Positions 6,981-12,776 of a stretch of DNA of 13,424 bases are shown here, one piece after another (positions within the stretch are counted from its first letter, which is position 1; each line of letters starts with the position of its first letter). The notes beneath the pieces were generated by a model. The model saw nothing but the letters and a program-made list of their open reading frames with translations. It did not search any database and was not told the origin of the DNA. The position numbers and the translations under genes are program-made. Origin of the DNA: JAICUY01 sp035708065 (GTDB taxonomy: Bacteria; Chloroflexota; Limnocylindria; QHBO01); assembly GCA_035708065.1 (NCBI GenBank), contig DASSTC010000083.1, positions 1 to 13,424 on the forward strand. The letters run 5' to 3'.

Positions 6981-7736
6981 TCAGGCTCGGGCGGCGCGAT
7001 CGTAGGCGGCCGACGAATCGGCCTGCCTCCCGGCGGCCCGCAGCAGGTCGCCGTAGAGTAGCAGACGCCCTGCCGGCGGCTCCTCGCCGAGGGTCGGCTC
7101 GATGAGTGCGACGCCCTCGGGCGCGATGCGCGGATCCAGGCGCAGTGCAACGCCGAGCTCGCGATCGCCGAACTCCTCGGACCCGGCGGCATAGGCCTGC
7201 CGCGCGCCCTCGAGCCGGGCGTGCGCCGCGGCGGTCCGCTCCGGTTCTGGCTCGCTCGACGTCGCTGGGGTCGGCGCCGGGCGTCGCGTCCGCGGCCGCA
7301 GCGATGCTGGCAGCGGCCAACCGAGGCGCGTTGGCACGCCGCCGCGCAGGCGCCAAGCCTCGTCGACGCCGACCGCGCCGAGGACGCGCTCCATGAGCGC
7401 CGCGGCGCGATCCGGCTGGCCGGAGGCGGCCGCCGCCTCGGCCTCGATGAGCATCAACAGCGGGCGACGTCGCTCCAGGCTCGAGCCGCGGATTCCCTCC
7501 AGCGCGGCGCCGGCCGCCCGAGGCCGCTGCTGGCGCCACAGCGACTCGGCGAGCAGGCCGCGCGCGACGTCGATCTCCTCGAGTGCGCCCGGACCCTCGA
7601 GCTCCATGCGTGCGATACGGCGGCGCAGCGTCGCCTCGGCCAGTGGGGCGAGGCCCGACGCGATCTGGGTCCGAGCCAGCGCCAGGTCGTCGGGGATGAG
7701 GTCGACGATGTACTCGTCGGGAGGCCCGCTCGTCAT
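6981..7736 (-). CDS. TPR-like helical repeat protein, function unknown
   Basis: A 251-residue Ala/Arg/Leu-rich, mostly helical protein with no signal peptide or membrane segment. Helix pairs fit degenerate tetratricopeptide repeats, most clearly at 225-251 (LLYGDLLRAAGRQADSSAAY) and less so at about 20-80, 90-125 and 170-205. A Pro/Arg/Glu-rich low-complexity linker at about 143-168 splits the N- and C-terminal repeat blocks. The start ATG overlaps the stop of the M16 protease gene in ATGA (7733-7736), so translation is coupled. A scaffold or partner for the protease is a guess from context only. I do not recognise a named family. Confidence 0.7.
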   Translation of the reverse strand: MTSGPPDEYIVDLIPDDLALARTQIASGLAPLAEATLRRRIARMELEGPGALEEIDVARGLLAESLWRQQRPRAAGAALEGIRGSSLERRRPLLMLIEAEAAAASGQPDRAAALMERVLGAVGVDEAWRLRGGVPTRLGWPLPASLRPRTRRPAPTPATSSEPEPERTAAAHARLEGARQAYAAGSEEFGDRELGVALRLDPRIAPEGVALIEPTLGEEPPAGRLLLYGDLLRAAGRQADSSAAYDRAARA

Positions 7737-9088
7737 GCGGCGGCCGCCGCGCCGCCGAGCGCGCGCTCGAAGCGACGTGCAGAGCGGAACGGCCCGAGCA
7801 CCGCCATCCGGGCGCGCTCCGGCAGCAGGAAGCGGCGCGCCACGCGCAGCAGCTCGTCGGCGGTCACCGCCTCGAGCCGCTCGACGACTTCCTCCACGGT
7901 CAGGATCCGTGGCAGCAGGCTCTCCCCGGTGCCGAGCCAGGAGGCGACGGCCGAGGTCTCCTCCATGCGCAGCTCGAGGCGGCCGCGGGTGTAGGCCACC
8001 GCACGATCGAGCTCGGCGCGGCTGACCGGCTCCTGGACGGCGCGCTCGAGCTGGTCACGGATGGCGATCACGACCTTCTCGGCCTGCTCCGGATCGAACC
8101 CGGCATGGACGCCGAACGTGCCGCAGTCGGCGAACGTGGCGGCGAATGTCGAGACGTCGTAGGCCAGCGAACGACGCTCGCGCAGCTCCAGGAACAGCCG
8201 GCTGCTCATCCCGTCGCCAAGCACCGCGCCGAGGACATCGAGCGCCCAGCGATCGGGATCGTCGCGTGAAGTTCCCGGCATGCCGATGCACAGGTTGCCC
8301 TGGGACAGCGCGCGGTGGACGACCCGAATCCCTCCCTCGTCGTCGAGGCGCGGTGCCCCAAGGCCGGGTGGCGCCGGCACCGGACGCAGGGGATCAGCGG
8401 TGTCGATGGCATCGGCCAGCCAGCCGTTCGTCTCGTCGTCCCACCAGGCCGCGGCGGCGCGGACGACGTCGGCGTGCGAGATCGCGCCGGCCACCGCGAG
8501 CACCAGGTGCTCCGGGCGGTACCAGCGACGCCAGTGCGCGGCTGCGGACGCGCGCGTCGCACGGCGCACGGTTCGCGGCGTCCCGGCGATCTCGCGACCG
8601 AGCGGGTGGTCGCCGAACAACAGCTCATCGAAGATGGTGAAGACGTGGTCGCTGGGCGAGTCGACGTACATCCGGATCTCATCGACGATCACCGGCTTCT
8701 CGGCGACGAGGTCGGTCTTGCGCAGCAGTGGCCGCAGCGCCAGCTCGGCGACGACCTGCATGCCACGCTCGGCCTGCTCCCGCGGCACCTTCGACGAATA
8801 GACGGTCAGCTCGCGATCGGTCGAGGCGTTGACGCTGCCGCCGCTGCCCTCGATCACCTCCGACAGCCGGCCCGCCTCGGGGTAGGCGCGCGTTCCCTTG
8901 AAGACGAGGTGCTCGAGCAGGTGCGAGAGCCCGGCGTGCTCCGGCGACTCGTGCCGCGACCCGACGCCGACGAAGAGCGCCACCGAAACCGATCGGGCAA
9001 ATGGCATCGTCTGGGTCAGCACGCGCATCCGATTGGGAAGCACGCTGCGTTCGAAGGCCTCTCCGACGGCCGGACGGCCGACGCTCAC
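7733..9088 (-). CDS. M16 family zinc metallopeptidase (processing-peptidase-like)
   Basis: A 451-residue peptidase of the pitrilysin/mitochondrial processing peptidase type (M16B-like). The inverted zinc motif HLLEH at 56-60 is complete (two His ligands and the catalytic Glu59). The third ligand comes from EKPVIVDE (129-136). SGGSVNASTDRE (81-92) is the conserved strand after it. The second, inactive half carries the family's RRSLAYDVS at 305-313. The length fits one subunit of two homologous halves, which usually dimerises. No signal peptide is seen, so cytoplasmic peptide degradation is likely; the real substrate is unknown. The start is GTG at 9088 in a GTGA overlap with the upstream gene's stop, and the stop forms ATGA with the downstream gene. 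Confidence 0.94.
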   Translation of the reverse strand: MSVGRPAVGEAFERSVLPNRMRVLTQTMPFARSVSVALFVGVGSRHESPEHAGLSHLLEHLVFKGTRAYPEAGRLSEVIEGSGGSVNASTDRELTVYSSKVPREQAERGMQVVAELALRPLLRKTDLVAEKPVIVDEIRMYVDSPSDHVFTIFDELLFGDHPLGREIAGTPRTVRRATRASAAAHWRRWYRPEHLVLAVAGAISHADVVRAAAAWWDDETNGWLADAIDTADPLRPVPAPPGLGAPRLDDEGGIRVVHRALSQGNLCIGMPGTSRDDPDRWALDVLGAVLGDGMSSRLFLELRERRSLAYDVSTFAATFADCGTFGVHAGFDPEQAEKVVIAIRDQLERAVQEPVSRAELDRAVAYTRGRLELRMEETSAVASWLGTGESLLPRILTVEEVVERLEAVTADELLRVARRFLLPERARMAVLGPFRSARRFERALGGAAAAA

Positions 9089-9570
9089 CTCGTCGGGTCC
9101 TCGTCCTCATCGGTCGAGTCTGAGGCATCGGACGACATCGACAGCTCCATCTGGATGAAGCGCAGGTCGCGGGCGAGCTCCTCGGCGTTGCGCGGCAGGG
9201 GCCGCCCGTTGGGCTGGAGCTCCTCGCCGTCGCCGGGACGGGGTGCGGTGGCGGCGAACTCGATGACGACACGTTCATTGCCGATCACCAGGGTGTAGAC
9301 CAGCAGCTGCTCCGAGGTCGTGTCGAACTGCAGGTAGTCGAACGAATCGAGGTTGAGGCAGATCGCCAGCGGCGTGAAGTAGCTCGCGATCTCCGGGTGG
9401 TCCACGACCAGCCGCTCGACCCAGCCCGTGCCGGTGCTCTCGACGTGGTTCCCGCGGAAGTAGGTGTAGCTGACCGTCTGCTTCAGCAGGGGTCGCAGGA
9501 TGTTGTAGATGTCACTGTGGTTGGTGACGACGCCGGTGTTGATGTAGAGCTTGGCGCGCGCCTCGGACAT
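9085..9570 (-). CDS. Conserved-looking hypothetical protein with acidic tail
   Basis: A 161-residue protein I cannot assign to a family. Residues 8-110 alternate short strands and helices (YINTGVVTNHSDIYNILRPL, then a WVERLVVDHPEI stretch and an FDYLQFDTTSEQLLVYTLV stretch), suggesting a compact alpha/beta fold with several aromatic residues. The C-terminus is Pro- and Glu-rich and ends in an acidic run (SSDASDSTDEDEDPTR, 146-161). There is no signal peptide or membrane helix. I chose ATG 9570 because the frame upstream is antisense to coaX; its SD is weak. It is the first gene of the leftward operon, and its TGA overlaps the protease GTG by 4 bases. This points to equimolar translation and a possible adaptor or regulatory role, which is inference. 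Confidence 0.72.
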   Translation of the reverse strand: MSEARAKLYINTGVVTNHSDIYNILRPLLKQTVSYTYFRGNHVESTGTGWVERLVVDHPEIASYFTPLAICLNLDSFDYLQFDTTSEQLLVYTLVIGNERVVIEFAATAPRPGDGEELQPNGRPLPRNAEELARDLRFIQMELSMSSDASDSTDEDEDPTR

Positions 9571-9607
9571 CAGGGCACTCTCAGCGTTGGGCGGTGGATC
9601 GTCGGCG

Positions 9608-9613
9608 AGTCTA
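9608..9613 (-). promoter_or_regulatory. Possible -10 box for the leftward protease/ndk operon
   Basis: TAGACT read leftwards (9613-9608), in the same CTAGACTC context as before the phosphatase gene. Transcription would begin near 9601, about 31 bases before the ATG at 9570. No good -35 is seen. The 97-base divergent spacer (9571-9667) also contains a small hairpin, GACCG-ATGC-CGGTC (9620-9633), between the two candidate promoters. Confidence 0.3.
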
Positions 9614-9654
9614 GCACCGGACCGATGCCGGTCGGAGCGTGCCGAACCTGCTGC

Positions 9655-9660
9655 TAGGAT
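9655..9660 (+). promoter_or_regulatory. Possible -10 box / SD region of coaX
   Basis: TAGGAT (9655-9660) matches the -10 consensus at 4 of 6 positions, and 7 bases separate it from the GTG at 9668, which fits a leaderless transcript. The same bases include AGGA (9656-9659), a usable SD 8 bases from GTG. The sequence alone cannot decide between the two readings. Confidence 0.3.
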
Positions 9661-9667
9661 AGCCCGC

Positions 9668-10495
9668 GTGGAGCTGCTGGCCGTCGACATCGGCAACACC
9701 AACCTGACCCTCGGGCTGTTCGACGACGACCGGCTGGTCGGGTCGTGGCGGGCCACCACGGCGCCCGGCGCGACCGAGGACGAGCTCGCGGCGCAGACCT
9801 CCGCCCTGCTCGCGCTCGACGGGCACTCGCTGGAGCGGATCGACGGCGTGGCCCTCGCCAGTGTCGTCCCGCCACTGACCGCGACCTTCAGCCGATATGT
9901 CGCGACGCGCCACGCCGTCCCCCTGGTCAGCATCGACGCCGGCGCGCTCGCCGGCGTGCTCGACATCCGGATCGACCGTCCCGCCGAGGCGGGTGCCGAC
10001 CGGTTGGTCAACGCCCTCGCCGCCCGCGAGGAGGTCGGCGGCCCGGCGATCGTGGTCGACCTCGGGACGAGCACGAACTTCGACGTGGTGTCGGCCGACG
10101 GCGCGTACATCGGCGGCGCCATTGCGCCGGGCCTCGGGCTGTCCCTCGAGGCGCTGGTCGGCTACGCCTCGAAGCTCCCGCGCATCGATCTCGAACGGCC
10201 GCCGCAGGCGATCGGCGCCAACACCGTGCATGCCATGCAGAGCGGCACCGTGCTCGGCTACATCGGGCTGGTCAGCGGCCTCCTCACGGCGCTGCGCGGC
10301 GAGCTGATCGAGCGCTCCCCCGCCGGTGCGCGGGTGACGGTCGTCGCCACCGGCGGCCACACCCACCAGGCATGGCTGCGCGAGGTGCCGGGCATCGACC
10401 GCGTCGAGCCGGACCTGACGCTGCGGGGCATCCGCCACGCGTGGCTCGCGCTGCACCGCGGCGCCCCGGCGGGCATGGGCGACCACGCACGATGA
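9668..10495 (+). CDS. coaX: Type III pantothenate kinase
   Basis: Phosphorylates pantothenate, the first committed step of CoA synthesis. It has 275 residues. The ASKHA-fold motifs are all present: DIGNTN at 7-12 (phosphate 1), GADRLVNA at 109-116 with the catalytic Asp111, VVDLGTSTNFD at 129-139 (phosphate 2), and YIGGAIAPG at 147-155. ATGG near residue 230 closes the nucleotide site. The start is GTG at 9668, which begins the protein directly at the first beta strand; the open frame continues 39 codons further upstream but overlaps the divergent operon's start. The stop overlaps the coaBC ATG as ATGA (10492-10495). It is the first gene of the coaX-coaBC-panC unit. Confidence 0.97.
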   Translation: MELLAVDIGNTNLTLGLFDDDRLVGSWRATTAPGATEDELAAQTSALLALDGHSLERIDGVALASVVPPLTATFSRYVATRHAVPLVSIDAGALAGVLDIRIDRPAEAGADRLVNALAAREEVGGPAIVVDLGTSTNFDVVSADGAYIGGAIAPGLGLSLEALVGYASKLPRIDLERPPQAIGANTVHAMQSGTVLGYIGLVSGLLTALRGELIERSPAGARVTVVATGGHTHQAWLREVPGIDRVEPDLTLRGIRHAWLALHRGAPAGMGDHAR

Positions 10496-11769
10496 GCGAC
10501 GAGCCGACCACGGCGGCGCTTGCCGGGCGCCGGCTGGTCGTCGGCGTCAGCGGCAGCATCGCGGCATACAAGGCCGTCCTCGTCGTGCGGCGGCTGCTCG
10601 CCGGCGGCGCGATCGTCGACGTGGCGATGACCCCGGCGGCGACCCGTTTCGTGGCCCCGCTGACCTTCGAGGCGCTGACCCACCGGCCGGTATTGACCGA
10701 TGTCATGGAGCTCGATGCCGACCAGCAGATCGCCCACATCGAGCTCGCCGAGGGAGCCGATGCGATCGTTATCGCGCCGGCCACCGCGAACCTGCTGGCG
10801 GAGCTGGCCGCCGGCCTCGTCCACGATGCGGTGACGGCGATCGCCTGCGCCAGCCGCGCCCCGGTGCTCCTCGCGCCGGCGATGGACGCCGGCATGTGGA
10901 CGCACCCCGCCACCCAGCGGAACGTGGCCACGCTGCGCGACTTCGGCGCGCTGGTCGTGGAGCCGGAGGTCGGCGAGCTGGCCAGCGGCCTGACCGGCAT
11001 CGGTCGCCTGGCCGAGCCGGAGAAGATCGTCGAGGCCGTCGAGCGGCTCTTCGCCCGGTCCGGCGACCTGGACGGCGTGCGGGTCGTCGTCAGCGCCGGC
11101 GGCACGCGGGAGCCGATCGATCCCGTGCGCTTCATCGGCAACCGCAGCAGCGGCAAGATGGGCGTGGCGGTCGCCGAAGCGGCGCGCGACCGTGGAGCTT
11201 CGGTCACCCTGGTGGCAGGCGCCATGAGCGTCACTCCGCCGCGGGGCGTCACCGTCGTCGAGGCGACCACCGCCGCCGCCATGCGCGAGGCGATCATCCG
11301 CGCCGCGCCACAGGCGGACATCCTGGTGATGGCCGCCGCGGTCGCCGACTTCGCGCCGGTGCGCCCCGAGAAGCGCAAGATCAAGCGTGACGGCTCGGCA
11401 CTCAACGTCGAGCTGCGGCCGAACCCGGACATCGTCGCCGAGGTCGGCGAGATGCCAGACGGCGTGCGGCCCTTCCTCATCGGCTTCGCGGCCGAGAGCG
11501 ACGAGCTGGAGGCGAACGCCACCGGCAAGCTGCGCGACAAGGGGCTCGACCTGATCGTGGGCAACGTCGTGGGCGGGCCGTTCGACGCCATCGGTTCCGA
11601 CGAGAACAAGGTCACCGTCTTCGGTATGGAAGGCGCGCTCACCGACTGGCCGATGCTCCCCAAGCGCCAGGTTGCCGAACGCCTGTGGGACCTCATCGCC
11701 GACCGCTACCGCAAGGCGCGGCCGGCAGCCTCGCCCAGCGGCCGGGGGCGGGGACGCGGTCGCAGCTGA
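10492..11769 (+). CDS. coaBC: Bifunctional phosphopantothenoylcysteine decarboxylase / phosphopantothenate-cysteine ligase
   Basis: Makes 4'-phosphopantetheine from phosphopantothenate and cysteine. It has 425 residues. The N-terminal flavin-dependent decarboxylase half (about 12-180) shows VGVSGSIAAYK (17-27), the catalytic-His segment IAHIELAE (His82), APATAN (95-100) and PAMDAGMW (129-136). The canonical motif is PxMNxxMW, so Asn is replaced by Asp132. The flap motif LASGLTGIGR (163-172) has Ser165 where E. coli has the catalytic Cys. The C-terminal synthetase half (about 190-405) has SAGGTREPID (201-210), FIGNRSSGKMG (214-224), KIKR (296-299) and GFAAES, all normal. The tail is Arg/Gly-rich. 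Translation is coupled to coaX by ATGA, and panC follows after 22 bases. The identity is secure; the two residue changes are the odd part. Confidence 0.97.
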   Translation: MSDEPTTAALAGRRLVVGVSGSIAAYKAVLVVRRLLAGGAIVDVAMTPAATRFVAPLTFEALTHRPVLTDVMELDADQQIAHIELAEGADAIVIAPATANLLAELAAGLVHDAVTAIACASRAPVLLAPAMDAGMWTHPATQRNVATLRDFGALVVEPEVGELASGLTGIGRLAEPEKIVEAVERLFARSGDLDGVRVVVSAGGTREPIDPVRFIGNRSSGKMGVAVAEAARDRGASVTLVAGAMSVTPPRGVTVVEATTAAAMREAIIRAAPQADILVMAAAVADFAPVRPEKRKIKRDGSALNVELRPNPDIVAEVGEMPDGVRPFLIGFAAESDELEANATGKLRDKGLDLIVGNVVGGPFDAIGSDENKVTVFGMEGALTDWPMLPKRQVAERLWDLIADRYRKARPAASPSGRGRGRGRS

Positions 11770-11791
11770 GCCGTCGTTTGAGTCACTGCCC

Positions 11792-12646
11792 ATGATCGTC
11801 ATCCGCGACGTGCCGGGGCTGCGCGCCGCGATCCTCGAGCGCCGCAAGGCGGGCGACTCGGTCGGCTTCGTGCCGACCATGGGCTTCCTGCACGCCGGCC
11901 AGATCTCGCTCGTCGAGCGAGCACGCGACGAGAACGGCTGTGTCGTCGTGTCGAGCTTCGTCAACCCCTCGGAGTTCCACATGCTCGACGAGGCGACCCG
12001 CACGCCGCGGAACACCGAGCACGACCTGGCGCTGCTCGAGCAGGCGAAGACCGACATCGCCTTTCTGCCCGAGGTGACGACCATCTTCCCGCCCGACGAT
12101 CGCACCCGGGTCAGCGTCGAGGGGCTCACCCGGCAGCTCGAGGGCGCCTCGCGGCCGGGCCACCTCGACGGGCTGACGACCGTGATGCTCAAGCTGATCA
12201 ACCTCGTCGGCCCGGCACGCCTCTACCTCGGGCAGAAGCACGCCCAGCAGGTCGTCATCCTGCGCCGCCTGGCGCGCGACCTGTTCCTCAACGTCGAGCT
12301 GGTCGTCTGCCCCACGGTTCGCGCCAACGACGGCCTGGCGCTCTCGTCCGCGAATGCGCAGCTGTCGATCGAGGAGCGCCACGCCGCCACCTGCCTGTAC
12401 ACGGCGCTGGCCGCCGCCAAGCAGGCATACGACCACGGCGAGCGTTCGGCCGAGGTGCTGCGCGCACGCATGACCGATGCGGTCGAGGCCGAGCCGATGG
12501 CTCGCCTGGATTACATCAGCGTCGCCGACGCCCAGACGCTCGCCGAGCTGCAGCGCATCAGCGATCCGGCGCTGGCGCTCGTCGCGGCCTGGATCGGCCG
12601 GACCCGGCTGACCGACAACATGCCGCTCGCCTGGGACGTCGCGTAG
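11792..12646 (+). CDS. panC: Pantothenate synthetase with altered active site (PanC family)
   Basis: The family joins pantoate and beta-alanine using ATP, through a pantoyl adenylate. At 284 residues it has family length and aligns throughout: VPTMGFLHAGQISL (27-40), VVSSFVNPSEF (52-62), EGASRPGHLDG (117-127), LGQKHAQQ (146-153), PTVRANDGLALSSANAQLS (174-192) and the C-terminal DYISV and TRLTDN. Using M. tuberculosis PanC numbering, the first HIGH-motif His44 (here 34), Asn69 (58), Lys160 (149) and Gln164 (153) are kept. Four positions differ: His47 is Gln37, Gln72 is Glu61, Asp161 is His150 and Arg198 is Ala187. The frame is intact with the same GC-rich codon use as its neighbours, so it is not a decaying gene by eye. 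It may be a PanC of altered specificity or a lineage variant. The start ATG at 11792 lacks a clear SD. Confidence 0.88.
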   Translation: MIVIRDVPGLRAAILERRKAGDSVGFVPTMGFLHAGQISLVERARDENGCVVVSSFVNPSEFHMLDEATRTPRNTEHDLALLEQAKTDIAFLPEVTTIFPPDDRTRVSVEGLTRQLEGASRPGHLDGLTTVMLKLINLVGPARLYLGQKHAQQVVILRRLARDLFLNVELVVCPTVRANDGLALSSANAQLSIEERHAATCLYTALAAAKQAYDHGERSAEVLRARMTDAVEAEPMARLDYISVADAQTLAELQRISDPALALVAAWIGRTRLTDNMPLAWDVA

Positions 12647-12653
12647 GGGCGCT

Positions 12654-12669
12654 GGTGCCTCCTGGCACC
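12654..12669. terminator. Hairpin just after panC, possible terminator
   Basis: GGTGCC (12654-12659) and GGCACC (12664-12669) pair perfectly around the loop TCCT, starting 7 bases after the panC stop. No T-run follows, so this is either a weak intrinsic terminator or a 3'-end stabilising hairpin. Confidence 0.4.
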
Positions 12670-12701
12670 GAAGGTACTAGTGCGCGCTCCTCGCACCTCC
12701 G

Positions 12702-12776
12702 TATGATGCGGGCGTCGCCGGCTCTGTCCGGCGCCTGGGAGGCCGGCGAGTGCCCACGTCCGGCCTCCTTCCCGTT
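12702..12776 (+). ncRNA. Speculative small structured RNA or leader-like element in the convergent spacer
   Basis: TATGAT (12702-12707) is a good -10-like hexamer on the plus strand. It is followed by two perfect hairpins: CGCCGG/CCGGCG (12716-12721 with 12728-12733, loop of 6) and GGAGGCCGG/CCGGCCTCC (12738-12746 with 12760-12768, loop of 13). The sequence then becomes pyrimidine-rich (TTCCCGTTTC). A transcript of about 60 bases from near 12714 is conceivable. There is no convincing -35. The second hairpin may simply be the terminator of the leftward gene. Confidence 0.2.
12738..12768. terminator. Strong 9-bp hairpin terminator for the DRTGG gene (possibly bidirectional)
   Basis: GGAGGCCGG (12738-12746) and CCGGCCTCC (12760-12768) are perfect inverted repeats with a 13-base loop. 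The stem begins 8 bases beyond the stop codon of the leftward DRTGG gene, the usual place for a terminator. On the plus strand the stem is followed by TTCCCGTTTC; on the minus strand no T-run follows. It lies between two convergent genes. Confidence 0.45.

Noticed and set aside
9620..9633. GACCG-ATGC-CGGTC dyad in the divergent spacer as an operator
   Set aside because: A 5-bp stem in GC-rich DNA is expected by chance; no second copy was seen.
9571..10122. Upstream extension of the 161-residue hypothetical protein
   Set aside because: The added part is antisense to coaX and Ser/Arg-rich; ATG at 9570 gives a compact protein.
9611..10486. 291-codon minus-strand open frame opposite coaX
   Set aside because: Fully antisense to coaX, with no motif or SD.
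10258..12201. 647-codon minus-strand open frame opposite coaBC and panC
   Set aside because: Antisense to two secure genes; low-complexity Arg/Ser/Ala translation typical of a mirror frame in GC-rich DNA.
12651..12680. Possible -24/-12 (sigma-54) promoter around TGGCAC
   Set aside because: The GG element is present but no GC element follows at the required spacing. Other TGGCAC sites that I checked (about 6824 and 7333) fail the same way.
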